Assembly: GCF_007859755.1 (NCBI RefSeq) | Contig: NZ_SJPF01000005.1 | Coordinates: 186,001-250,000 of the forward strand | Direction of reading: 5' to 3' | DNA length: 64,000 nt | Source: Blastopirellula retiformator | Lineage (GTDB): Bacteria; Planctomycetota; Planctomycetia; Pirellulales; Pirellulaceae | Shown here: one piece after another, positions 1 to 8,191 of the stretch | How the letters are laid out: every line of letters starts with the position of its first letter | Numbering within the stretch: position 1 is the stretch's first letter | Position numbers and translations under genes: made by a program | Notes under the pieces: model-generated | Database searches by the model: none | What the model was told of the DNA's origin: nothing | Seen by the model: the letters and a program-made list of their open reading frames with translations, nothing else

Positions 1-101
1 CAGAGGTTCATGCCATCGTCAGGGGGGCCAAGGTGAACCCACCACCGGCAGTCGGCGCAGCAGACTTGGTTGAACGGGTCGTATTGGACGGGCTTGGTCA
101 T
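1..101 (-). CDS. Hypothetical protein, N-terminal fragment cut by the window edge
   Basis: Only about 33 codons are visible. The ATG is at 101 and the frame stays open to base 1. The start MTKPVQYDPFNQVCCADC contains a C-x2-C pair followed by Trp and His residues, which suggests a small metal knuckle; this is inference. The ATG overlaps the TGA stop of the preceding gene in an ATGA arrangement (98-101), so the two are probably translationally coupled. The family is not recognised. Confidence 0.5.
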   Translation of the reverse strand, partial: MTKPVQYDPFNQVCCADCRWWVHLGPPDDGMNL

Positions 102-532
102 AGTCGCTGACTGTTCGCCATGATGCAATTGCAGGAACCAACAAGGGCCGAGACGACAAAGAACGCCAGGATCATGTAGTAGATCTTGCTTGTATAGTCG
201 ACCTTCTCGCCAACGACGCGGCAAGATTCGATCTCGTATTTGTCGCGAAGTTCTTCGGCTAGGGCGTATTCGTCCAACGCCTTGTGCGTAAACACCATCC
301 GCATTCCGGTCACCTTTGAAGTCCCGGTGACCTCATAGGTGATTGTCTTCACGCGAGCCTCGGGAATTTCCAGGCCAAGGAATGTATCCGGACCAATTTT
401 TTCGACCGACTGGACTTCAAGCCCTTTTTGTTGCGCCTCAGCAATCGCGCGGGCCTCGCTCGTCGTTTCGACCCACTGGCGATTCGTTTCGCCAGTTGAT
501 TTATCACGCACCATTAAGTTGAATTTTGGCAT
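98..532 (-). CDS. Hypothetical protein with C-terminal membrane anchor
   Basis: This 144-residue protein is read from the ATG at 532 (MPKFNLMVRDKS). The frame can be extended upstream to 613, but that extension runs into the terminator hairpin at 614-673, so the internal start is preferred. The N-terminal 100 residues are soluble and helix-rich with many Ala and Glu. One hydrophobic segment (about residues 116-138) lies near the C-terminus, so the protein is probably anchored by its tail. The last codons overlap the start of the next gene (ATGA). The family is not recognised. It lies in the accessory patch that ends at the tRNA fragment near 2.4 kb. Confidence 0.6.
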   Translation of the reverse strand: MPKFNLMVRDKSTGETNRQWVETTSEARAIAEAQQKGLEVQSVEKIGPDTFLGLEIPEARVKTITYEVTGTSKVTGMRMVFTHKALDEYALAEELRDKYEIESCRVVGEKVDYTSKIYYMILAFFVVSALVGSCNCIMANSQRL

Positions 533-613
533 ACTGGTTTCCGCAAAAGAGTCGACAAACGCACAACCTATCCAGCGTTTGAGGTCGCCGCAACTCTTTT
601 GGGGCCAGCGCAT

Positions 614-673
614 AAAAAAACGCCGGGGGCAAATTGCTTTCGCTCTCTCTTTTCAGAAAGGGCGCCCCCGGCG
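614..673 (-). terminator. Rho-independent terminator after the RHH gene
   Basis: A perfect 10-bp GC-rich stem (621-630 with 664-673) encloses a 33-nt loop. On the minus strand it is followed by seven T (614-620). It lies just past the stop of the gene at 698-1087. The loop carries one arm of a longer-range inverted repeat, described separately. Confidence 0.75.
632..661 (+). repeat. Inverted-repeat arm 1 (pairs with 1481-1515)
   Basis: The blocks at 632-644 and 649-661 are the reverse complement of 1503-1515 and 1481-1493. The two 13-nt blocks match exactly and are separated by 4 nt here and 9 nt in the other arm. The two arms bracket the RHH gene and the 105-residue gene. Confidence 0.6.
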
Positions 674-697
674 ATAAAATTGTAGCCTAACGCTCCT

Positions 698-1087
698 CTA
701 GCCGCGACAGGCGGCCGAGAGCTGAAGCGCGCATTTGGCAAGGATCAATTGGTTGATCGACACCCCCTCCGCTTCCGCTTCGACCTTCAGGGCCGCGTGA
801 AGGGATTTCGGCAGCCGCAGCGAAAGAGTCCCCGACGCGTCCGCCGTTCGCTCGATAAATTCGTCCCGATTTCCCCCCTGTCGCGACCGGATCTCCTCCC
901 AAAGCCTTTGCCAGGCGTCGAGATCCTGCAGCTGTGTCCGTTCCGCAGGAGTCGGGAATAATTGGCTGAGTGCTCCGCCGATCCCGCCAACAGCGTTCCA
1001 GAGCGATTCCCAGCCTGTGGTCGACTCGATCGCTTGGTCAACAACACGGGTAAAATCTCTCACCTTCTTATCGCTAAGTTTTTTCAT
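698..1087 (-). CDS. HicB-like ribbon-helix-helix protein (orphan antitoxin or regulator)
   Basis: The protein has 129 residues when started at the ATG at 1087, which has GGAG nine bases upstream. An upstream ATG at 1102 has no ribosome-binding site. The C-terminal 40 residues (SGTLSLRLPKSLHAALKVEA and the following helix) match the ribbon-helix-helix DNA-binding unit found at the C-terminus of HicB-family antitoxins. The first 80 residues are helical and have no recognised domain; the partial HicB fold usually in front of this RHH is not evident. No HicA-type toxin is adjacent, so it may be an orphan regulator. It is flanked by terminators on both sides and so is probably a single-gene unit. 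Confidence 0.7.
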   Translation of the reverse strand: MKKLSDKKVRDFTRVVDQAIESTTGWESLWNAVGGIGGALSQLFPTPAERTQLQDLDAWQRLWEEIRSRQGGNRDEFIERTADASGTLSLRLPKSLHAALKVEAEAEGVSINQLILAKCALQLSAACRG

Positions 1088-1105
1088 CGTCTTCGGCTCC
1101 ATATC

Positions 1106-1147
1106 AAAAAATTAAAAAAGGCGGCCGGGGGCTTTCGCCCCCGACCG
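1106..1147 (-). terminator. Rho-independent terminator after the 105-residue gene
   Basis: An 11-bp stem with one mismatch (1122-1132 with 1137-1147) and a TTTC/GAAA tetraloop is followed on the minus strand by two T-runs. It separates the gene at 1154-1471 from the RHH gene, so the two are not one operon unless read-through occurs. Confidence 0.8.
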
Positions 1148-1153
1148 TCGCCG

Positions 1154-1471
1154 CTAGTCGACGATTTCCAGAATTTGAACCCCATCGAAAAAGACGACCT
1201 CGAAGAACATTGCAAGTTGACCGGTTCGGCGTCCGATGCCGATGACCACTTGCTTCGCTTCCTCGTATTGGCTTCGATCACAGGCGACCGAAACTTTTAG
1301 GAGTCGGTCAGAATAAATCTTGCCGGAATCTAACCAGCTGCCATCGACCGTTCCCTCGGAGGTGAACCCTCCGAAGCGAGTCGCGATTTCCGCCAAGATC
1401 TCGTTGATCTCGGCTTGGGAAACCTCGGAACCATCGTTCCGATTCAGGGGGATCAAAGTCGTGAATTTCAT
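1154..1471 (-). CDS. Small hypothetical protein
   Basis: This protein of 105 residues has no signal peptide or membrane segment. The ATG at 1471 is preceded by AAAGGA at good spacing. The middle part has an alpha-beta pattern: a helix (EINEILAEIA), a turn with G-G-F, a G-x-W motif, a strand (LLKVSVACD), then a second helix. This is loosely like DUF3574-type proteins, which are also small and share the helix / G-x-W / strand order; I regard that as a weak resemblance. Upstream lie one arm of an inverted repeat and a cluster of small palindromes that may control it. Confidence 0.6.
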   Translation of the reverse strand: MKFTTLIPLNRNDGSEVSQAEINEILAEIATRFGGFTSEGTVDGSWLDSGKIYSDRLLKVSVACDRSQYEEAKQVVIGIGRRTGQLAMFFEVVFFDGVQILEIVD

Positions 1472-1480
1472 TCACTTGGT

Positions 1481-1515
1481 CCTTTCTGAAAAGTTGTCAA
1501 ACAGCGAAAGCAATT
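1481..1515 (-). repeat. Inverted-repeat arm 2 (pairs with 632-661)
   Basis: Blocks 1481-1493 and 1503-1515 are the reverse complement of 649-661 and 632-644. Here the arm lies in the leader of the 105-residue gene and includes its ribosome-binding site (AAAGGA). Confidence 0.6.
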
Positions 1516-1523
1516 AAGTAATA

Positions 1524-1565
1524 TGGTACCACATGCGGTATTGTTTGCAATACCAAATACGGTAT
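1524..1565 (-). promoter_or_regulatory. Cluster of three GGTA/TACC palindromes, candidate operator
   Basis: Three adjacent palindromes share the same core: TGGTACCA (1524-1531), GGTATTG-N4-CAATACC (1537-1554) and ATAC-G-GTAT (1557-1565). They lie about 55-95 bases upstream of the 105-residue gene. Iterated short palindromes are typical operators for RHH or helix-turn-helix regulators. The RHH protein encoded at 698-1087 is an obvious candidate ligand, but that is inference. From 1566 to 1822 I see no other feature. Confidence 0.4.
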
Positions 1566-1822
1566 CGCGCTGCGATTTTCAGAAAAGAATTTCGGGGCAG
1601 ACGAATGACACCTCTGGTCCCCCCACAAAATAATGGGAATCAGTGCTTGCAATCTGAACAACTGCACACTAGATTAAGACCCGCAATCGAAAGAATCGTT
1701 ACCAAGCCAGCACCGGGTTGCTGCCGGCCGCGTCAGCCGTCGACGACGCCTCTACCGCTCCACTCTTGAGCTATCGCCGTTTTGCTATCACCAAACCATC
1801 TGCGCTAGAGGTACGCACGCCA

Positions 1823-2074
1823 ATGATTCACGCTGAAATGATTTCATCCCCTTCGTCTGGGTGCCGCAAGATCACTCAATTTCCCTGTAATTTCCCGGAC
1901 GCCAGGATTACCGCCGTCGAAATCTGGAACCGCGACGTACTGGTCGAGCGGCTCGAGGTGGATGGAACCTTCACCTGGCCGCGCGAGTGCGTCGAAAGGT
2001 TCAACCGGATTCACGCGGGGGCTGAGTCTGGGTCGGTGGCGTATGCGATTGTCAGTGACGTTGACGAGCTGTAG
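1823..2074 (+). CDS. Small hypothetical protein
   Basis: The protein has 83 residues from the ATG at 1823. The frame is open further upstream, but that stretch reads as low-quality sequence. The C-terminal 60 residues look protein-like (ITAVEIWNRDVLVERLEV, then TFTWPRECVERFNRIH). There is no signal peptide or membrane segment, and the family is not recognised. The next gene starts 13 bases after the stop with a shared GGGAG ribosome-binding site, so the two probably form a small operon. The setting is the accessory patch next to the tRNA fragment. Confidence 0.45.
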   Translation: MIHAEMISSPSSGCRKITQFPCNFPDARITAVEIWNRDVLVERLEVDGTFTWPRECVERFNRIHAGAESGSVAYAIVSDVDEL

Positions 2075-2087
2075 GGAGATTGGGCAG

Positions 2088-2306
2088 ATGAAAGATAAAG
2101 TCTGGCAAATGATTGTCATTCGCGATGGTCGGGCCGCAGCAACAATGCTTGGATGCTCTCGCGAAATGATCTACTCCAGCGTCAGGGCATTTAACGAGGA
2201 AAGCGAGCGGCTCGAGAATGGAGCGAAGGCATTTCCATGCATGGTGTCAGTGACACCGAGCTTGCTCATAAGCAAGAATAAGCGAGCGCTTTTAGAGGTG
2301 GCATGA
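2088..2306 (+). CDS. Small hypothetical protein, possible DNA-binding helices
   Basis: The protein has 72 residues. The ATG at 2088 has GGGAG nine bases upstream, immediately after the stop of the previous gene. Residues 14-40 (AAATMLGCSREMIYSSVRAF) could form a helix-turn-helix, but this is only a pattern impression. The last 20-25 codons lie over two back-to-back hairpins (GGTGTCA-G-TGACACC at 2243-2257 and CTTGCT-N4-AGCAAG at 2261-2276), so the C-terminus may be read-through of repeat DNA. The family is not recognised. Confidence 0.4.
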   Translation: MKDKVWQMIVIRDGRAAATMLGCSREMIYSSVRAFNEESERLENGAKAFPCMVSVTPSLLISKNKRALLEVA

Positions 2307-2376
2307 TTTCTCGTAACCTATTGCAAGACAATGCATTTGCGAGAAATTGCATCAACAAAAGAAAGGGCGGCCGGAC

Positions 2377-2416
2377 ATTATGAGTCCCCTGCTCTAACCG
2401 ACTGAGCTACTGGCCC
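2377..2416 (-). pseudogene. 5' half of a CAU-anticodon tRNA (Met or Ile2)
   Basis: Reading from 2416 downwards, the sequence gives an acceptor 5' strand (GGGCCAG), a complete D arm (GCTCAGTCGGTTAGAGC), an anticodon 5' strand (GGGGA) and the loop CTCATAA with anticodon CAT. It then leaves the tRNA pattern: the 3' anticodon strand should be TCCCC but reads TGTCC, and no T arm follows. A tRNA cut at the anticodon loop is the usual scar of an element that integrates in a tRNA gene. No second half is in the window. Confidence 0.8.
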
Positions 2417-2434
2417 ACGGCGATTGCGCCATGA
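2415..2434 (+). repeat. ISAs1 left terminal inverted repeat
   Basis: Starts CCACGGCGATTGCGCC. Its first bases overlap the last acceptor-stem bases of the tRNA half. Confidence 0.8.
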
Positions 2435-2527
2435 TGGGCAATCTGCGATAATCCGGCAAATACGTCTTGGCGTTTTTGCGACATTCGTTTCGCCGCCAGG
2501 CGTTCGCTTTGCAGGGAGGTCTTCCGC

Positions 2528-3655
2528 ATGTCTTCTGCGGCCGCTTCGATTCAACAGTACTTTGCCGACCTGACCGATCCGCGCACGCGGAAGGTGACTT
2601 ATCCGCTGGTCAACATCGTCACGATGTCGCTCTGCGCCGTGCTCGGCGGGGCGGATGAATTTGTCGCCATCGCCGATTGGGCGGAGGATAAGAAGGAGTG
2701 GCTTTCGCAGTTTCTCGACATGAGCAGCGGCGTCCCTTCGCATGATTGTTTCAACGCGATTCTCGGTGCGCTGAAGCCGGCCGAATTCGAGAAGTGTTTG
2801 CTGAGTTGGATCACGGCGCTGCAGGACATTACCGACGGACAAATCATCGCGATCGACGGCAAGACGTTGCGGCGCAGTTTCGACGCCGCCAGCAGCAAGG
2901 CGGCCATTCACATGGTCAGCGCCTGGGCGACCGCTAATCATGTGAGCCTGGGTCAGGTAGCGACCGACGCCAAGAGTAACGAGATCACGGCGATTCCGAA
3001 ATTGCTCGAAATCATCGAGGTTTCCGGCTGTTTGGTGACGATCGACGCGATGGGTTGTCAGAAAGAGATCGCCGCCAAGATCGTCGACGCAGGGGGCGAT
3101 TATTGCCTGGCGATCAAAGGAAATCAGCGTTATCTGCATCAAGCGATTCGCGATCACTTCGTCGCCGCGATGGAAGTCGACTTCAAGAAGCTGAAAGTTC
3201 ATCGTCACGAAACGCACGAGAAAGGGCATGGCCGCGAAGAGTCGCGCTACTATTATCTCTGCCCGATCGATGCGGATGATTTTCCGTACGCCAGCAAGTG
3301 GAAGAAGTTGAAAGCGATCGGCATGACGATCAACATCGTGACGCAAAACGGCAAAGAGACGAGCGACGTCCGCTACTATATCGTTAGCAAATACCTCACG
3401 GGCAAACGCTTCGTCGAAGCGGTCCGCGGTCACTGGGGTATCGAGAATTCGCTCCACTGGCAACTCGACGTAACGTTCGGCGAGGACCAAAGCCGCATCC
3501 GAAAAGGAAACGCCGACATCAACTTCAGCCTGCTGCGAAGAACGAGTCTGAGCCTCTTGAAGAACAACAAAACGGCCAAGGTGGGCGTGAAGAACAAGCG
3601 GCTAAAAGCGGGGCGGAACGACGCCTATCTGCTGGAAGTGTTGCTGGCGACGTGA
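2528..3655 (+). CDS. ISAs1 family transposase
   Basis: This 375-residue protein is full length for the family and catalyses cut-and-paste movement of the flanking IS. The N-terminal region (about 10-90) carries the DDE_Tnp_1-associated domain (YPLVNIVTMSLCAVLGGAD). The DDE core has the first Asp in IDGKTLR (about 118), the second in TIDAMGCQKEIA (about 175) and the catalytic Glu in GHWGIENSLHWQLDV (about 305), followed by the FGEDQSRIRKGNA signature. The ATG at 2528 is preceded by GGGAGG. There is no frameshift or stop, so the copy is potentially active. Confidence 0.95.
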   Translation: MSSAAASIQQYFADLTDPRTRKVTYPLVNIVTMSLCAVLGGADEFVAIADWAEDKKEWLSQFLDMSSGVPSHDCFNAILGALKPAEFEKCLLSWITALQDITDGQIIAIDGKTLRRSFDAASSKAAIHMVSAWATANHVSLGQVATDAKSNEITAIPKLLEIIEVSGCLVTIDAMGCQKEIAAKIVDAGGDYCLAIKGNQRYLHQAIRDHFVAAMEVDFKKLKVHRHETHEKGHGREESRYYYLCPIDADDFPYASKWKKLKAIGMTINIVTQNGKETSDVRYYIVSKYLTGKRFVEAVRGHWGIENSLHWQLDVTFGEDQSRIRKGNADINFSLLRRTSLSLLKNNKTAKVGVKNKRLKAGRNDAYLLEVLLAT

Positions 3656-3656
3656 T

Positions 3657-3676
3657 TTATGGTGCGATCGCCGTGG
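3657..3676 (-). repeat. ISAs1 right terminal inverted repeat
   Basis: Read on the minus strand it begins CCACGGCGATCGCACC, matching the left end except for three transitions. It ends one base before the first codon of the following frame. Confidence 0.8.
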
Positions 3677-3677
3677 C

Positions 3678-4676
3678 TTGAAGGGCTGGACGCTCTACAA
3701 ATCCTCAAATCCAGGGTTTGAAATGTATTTCCCCGACAGAAATGTCTCGAAAATGCTGATCGGCGGTACGTTTTTTACGTGGGTGCGGCCCGCGTCGGGG
3801 CCGAATGGCCTCGAGGATTTCGCCTACTTGGCCGTCAGTTACTTTTCGCGCCGGCAGGGAGAATCGGACCTTGATGCACTTCATCGCGTCGAACGTCAAA
3901 CGAATATTGGAATCGACGGCACCTCGCGAAACGGAATTAGCGTTTCGTCGCAAGAAACGACGTTTCAAGGCATGGTCGCGCTGGAACGAACGTTTCATGG
4001 AGATTTGAGGTCCATGAATATCGTTTCGACGATTGTGGCTCATAAGAGCGGCATCTTCGCCATTTCAGGCGTCGGCCACAGCTCTCGCTATCGCCTGACG
4101 CAACTCCGCGCCATGCGCGACTCCTTTCGGATCGTCGAGCAAACGGATTCGGACGACAAGATGAATGAGCCGGCGCTAATCGACTTTACGTCGATGTCTG
4201 GAGCCTCAGGGCGCATCGGGTCGCAGCTGTTTAGCCCAGAAGGAGAGCCAATCTCGTTACAGCTTCCGAGCGGTGAGATCCATGCGGAAGAGGTGGGCGG
4301 CTTTCGTCAATATCGTTGGACCGGACCGCTGCGTCAGGGACCGATAAAAGGCGTCGCCGCCGAAATCAAGCTGTTTGTGGTTCCGCGTTCGCCCAACCTG
4401 AGTGAAATAGAGGCAATTGAAGAGGCGAAACAGCGCATTCGACCAATGCCGCCCGATTCAATTCAAGTGGCGAATGTAAGCGACATAACGACTACGTGCG
4501 ACGGTCACGAAACTGCAAGTACGACCTTTGAGATTCCCGCCCAGAAGACTCGCAACCACGTGGCCTACATAGCAGATTCGTCGGCAGTCTATGTTCTCTT
4601 GGCGGTTGGCGCCGATGACTCTTGGCCGAACCGAAAATGGGACGAAGTGCTCGCTTCGGTTCGATTTTCGAAATAG
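3678..4676 (+). CDS. Hypothetical two-domain protein, probably 5'-truncated by the IS
   Basis: There are 332 codons from a TTG at 3678, one base after the right IS repeat. The true start was probably lost when the IS landed. No signal peptide or ribosome-binding site is present. Two similar halves can be seen: residues 8-155 (GFEMYFPD ... MRDSFRIV) and 185-332 (ISLQLPSGE ... VLASVRFS). Each ends in the S-x-R-F/I pattern typical of small PsbP/DUF1795-like folds, so this is probably a tandem of that fold, perhaps an exported or membrane-attached protein before truncation. The function is unknown. Confidence 0.6.
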   Translation: MKGWTLYKSSNPGFEMYFPDRNVSKMLIGGTFFTWVRPASGPNGLEDFAYLAVSYFSRRQGESDLDALHRVERQTNIGIDGTSRNGISVSSQETTFQGMVALERTFHGDLRSMNIVSTIVAHKSGIFAISGVGHSSRYRLTQLRAMRDSFRIVEQTDSDDKMNEPALIDFTSMSGASGRIGSQLFSPEGEPISLQLPSGEIHAEEVGGFRQYRWTGPLRQGPIKGVAAEIKLFVVPRSPNLSEIEAIEEAKQRIRPMPPDSIQVANVSDITTTCDGHETASTTFEIPAQKTRNHVAYIADSSAVYVLLAVGADDSWPNRKWDEVLASVRFSK

Positions 4677-4765
4677 CAGTCGCGCCGATTAGCTTCGACG
4701 CTCCAATGAGTCGATGAACGGCCAGAGCAATAAGTCGGCTGACGGAGACTCGTGAGTGTTCCCGC

Positions 4766-5137
4766 CTACCACAACGGGAACAACCCCTTCACCGACCCCG
4801 GCGAACTCGTCCGGCCCACTTCTTTGCCGTCGCGGACGTAAACGAACGTCGGGATCGAGCGGATGTTGTACTTCATCGCCAGGTCCTGGTCGTTGTCGAC
4901 GTTGATCTTTTTGATTGGGTAGCCTTCGTCGCGCAGTCGCTGGTAGGCGGGTTGGGCCCGCTTACAGGCGCCGCACCAGGGCGCCGAGAAAAAGTAAACC
5001 TTGCCTTCGATTTCGTGCGGCTTGGGGGGCTTTGGCAGCTCGAATTGGTCTAGTTTGTCGGCGTTCATAACGACGACCACGCCAATCGGGGCCAGAAAAG
5101 TGAGCAGGGCGAGCAGTAAAACGACCGGTTTGGGCAT
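4766..5137 (-). CDS. Membrane-anchored thioredoxin-like protein
   Basis: This 123-residue protein has an N-terminal hydrophobic segment (residues 4-24) that anchors or exports it. A Pro/Lys linker is followed by a thioredoxin domain (about 45-123). The redox motif is WCGAC in FSAPWCGACKRAQPAYQ, and the cis-proline is in SIPTFVYV. The active site differs from classical CGPC. The domain lies outside the cytoplasmic membrane, so a role in disulphide reduction or cytochrome maturation is possible, but no partner gene lies next to it. Confidence 0.85.
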   Translation of the reverse strand: MPKPVVLLLALLTFLAPIGVVVVMNADKLDQFELPKPPKPHEIEGKVYFFSAPWCGACKRAQPAYQRLRDEGYPIKKINVDNDQDLAMKYNIRSIPTFVYVRDGKEVGRTSSPGSVKGLFPLW

Positions 5138-5523
5138 CAGATCAACACTCCGGCGATGCGAAAACGGGAGATGAGAACTTCCAACCCTAGTATTTCGTTC
5201 GCCTCCTGGCCCTTATTGGGAGCGGCCAGTCACCGATTGGGCCGCTTTCTCCTTTCGCCGATCGGTGGAATCGGAACAAGCGGCAAAACCGCGCCGCGGG
5301 TTAGCGGCGATTGGTTGTCGAACGAAACGCGATCGCTGCGGATCCCAATCTCGCAATTCAGATGGCAATTTCGCGCCGCGGCGGTCCAATTCGGAGCGAC
5401 GAAGGGGTGTCGGAAGGGCCCGTTTTCAGATTCTCGCGAACTTTTTTGGCGGCGTTTTCTCCTTGTTTTCTTGGGAAAAACGTAAATCGTGATGAAAAAC
5501 TTGTTCGGGACGTGCGTGGCCCG

Positions 5524-5551
5524 TTGACGCCCTGGTCAGTTCTGGTACTCT
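5524..5551 (+). promoter_or_regulatory. Candidate rRNA promoter
   Basis: TTGACG (5524-5529) and TACTCT (5546-5551) are separated by 16 bases, about 265 bases before the mature 16S end. The -35 box is good but the -10 box is weak. The rest of 5138-5523 is non-coding leader or upstream DNA in which I see no gene. Confidence 0.4.
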
Positions 5552-5625
5552 TTGTCTCTTCCCAGTTGGTTGCTGACGCGGCCAAGGGGGAAAACAAAAC
5601 CGAGAGACAACGTTTCTCGGACATT

Positions 5626-5640
5626 GATCTTTGACAATTT
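5626..5640 (+). promoter_or_regulatory. rRNA leader boxA-like antitermination site
   Basis: GATCTTTGACAATTT closely resembles the boxA of bacterial rRNA leaders (E. coli GCTCTTTAACAATTT). It lies about 180 bases ahead of 16S, directly before the processing stem. It would recruit NusB/S10-type factors to prevent early termination. Confidence 0.6.
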
Positions 5641-5675
5641 GGTTGTGACCTCTGTTGGGTTCGGCGTGAGACTGT
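5641..5675 (+). other. 16S rRNA processing stem, 5' strand
   Basis: GGTTGTGACC (5641-5650) and GTGAGACTGT (5666-5675) are exact reverse complements of 7433-7442 and 7411-7420 downstream of 16S. The pair forms the long stem around the 16S precursor that RNase III would cut. Confidence 0.75.
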
Positions 5676-5817
5676 GCTTCGCAGAACTGTTCTTCGGAAC
5701 AGCTTTGTAGAAGCAAATCACAATGAACTTGAATTTGAATTGTTTTGCAAAGAGCAGTTCAAACACTTTAATTTTGCTCATATGCGTGACGCTTCGGCCG
5801 ACCGCTAAAGCATATAA

Positions 5818-7335
<1,518 letters not shown>

Positions 7336-7410
7336 AAACTGGTGAACGACATGGAAGACTCACACTTCCTTCTAGATGCGAGTAATCGCGACTAGACGTA
7401 TCACCTTGGG

Positions 7411-7442
7411 ACAGTCTCACTCAACTCAGCTTGGTCACAACC
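7411..7442 (+). other. 16S rRNA processing stem, 3' strand
   Basis: ACAGTCTCAC (7411-7420) and GGTCACAACC (7433-7442) pair with the leader blocks at 5666-5675 and 5641-5650. Confidence 0.75.
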
Positions 7443-7453
7443 ATTTTTATACG

Positions 7454-7488
7454 AAACGGACGATAGAGAAATCTATCGTCCGTTTTTT
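7454..7488 (+). terminator. Rho-independent terminator of the 16S unit
   Basis: A 13-bp perfect stem (7454-7466 with 7473-7485), a 6-nt loop and a run of six T. It shows that the transcript ends without a 23S gene. Confidence 0.92.
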
Positions 7489-7501
7489 GCATGCGCTGAT
7501 C

Positions 7502-8041
7502 ATGATGCAACAACATATCGCTCCATCGCTCGATTTCTACGCTCCTAGCGAGCGCCGGGGTGGTTTGTTGGTTTTCGCGCTTCTTTTTGGGCCCGGCTTC
7601 GGGCTCCTCGTTTTCGCCATGGTTCGCGACTATCCACTGGACGAGTCGAATCAGTTTGAATGGGCCGGTTATCTTTTTTCCCTGCTGCCGCTCTCGCTTT
7701 TCTTCTTGTTGGCCGCTTGGAGTCGCCGTACCGAGTTCGACCCGGTCTTTCAGGTCGTCTGCGTGCGGGACTATCTGTTTCGATTTTTTCCGGTTCCGGT
7801 ACAGCAGTTTCGCTTAGCCGAGCTGGAGCACATTCAATGCTCCGCTTCTATTAACAGCAGCTATGCCAATAAAGCGAAGCCCGATCGAAAATTGGGTGTC
7901 GTGCTGGTGGCGACCAGCGGAAGCGAAGCGTATTTGGCGCTGCGATTGTGGGATCGGAACTTCGAGGCGTATAAAAAAAACGTCGAGGAATTCGCCGCCG
8001 CTGTGGGGCTGCCGCTGGAGGATGTTGAACGCCACGAATAG
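7502..8041 (+). CDS. Hypothetical membrane protein with two TM segments
   Basis: The protein has 179 residues from the ATG at 7502, which directly follows the rRNA terminator; an ATG three bases later is equally possible. Two hydrophobic segments (about 17-38, LLVFALLFGPGFGLLVFAMV, and 50-70) form a hairpin in the membrane. The remaining 100 residues are a cytoplasmic domain with strands such as LGVVLVATSG and LALRLWD, ending in a helix. The arrangement resembles small bacterial PH-like membrane proteins, but I cannot confirm the family. No operon partner is visible. Confidence 0.7.
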   Translation: MMQQHIAPSLDFYAPSERRGGLLVFALLFGPGFGLLVFAMVRDYPLDESNQFEWAGYLFSLLPLSLFFLLAAWSRRTEFDPVFQVVCVRDYLFRFFPVPVQQFRLAELEHIQCSASINSSYANKAKPDRKLGVVLVATSGSEAYLALRLWDRNFEAYKKNVEEFAAAVGLPLEDVERHE

Positions 8042-8191
8042 GTGAACCGTCTGTTCTCCCCGCTTTTGGGCTTCTCGCGGCTGATTCGGCAGGTAAAGTT
8101 TCTGAGAAGGAGCCATGGTTGGGTTTTTCCGCCGCGGCCAGCGAGTGTTATTCTGTTTGTAGACGAATTGATCTACTCAGGAGCCAAGTCG

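Larger units (their letters stand above)
2415..3676 (+). mobile_element. Complete ISAs1-family insertion sequence
   Basis: Terminal inverted repeats at 2415-2434 and 3657-3676 agree in 17 of 20 positions (CCACGGCGAT-Y-GC-R-CCAT-R-A). Between them lies one full-length transposase gene. I see no direct target duplication at the outer edges: the left flank is the tRNA half and the right flank is the next gene. This suggests a deletion or rearrangement on at least one side after insertion. Confidence 0.9.

Noticed and set aside
698-1471. A two-gene toxin-antitoxin module (RHH gene plus the 105-residue gene)
   Set aside because: A strong terminator separates the genes, the order and spacing are wrong for hicAB, and the second protein shows no toxin fold.
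2378-3490. A 370-codon open frame on the minus strand
   Set aside because: It is antisense to the ISAs1 transposase and ends inside the tRNA half; the transposase frame is clearly the real one.
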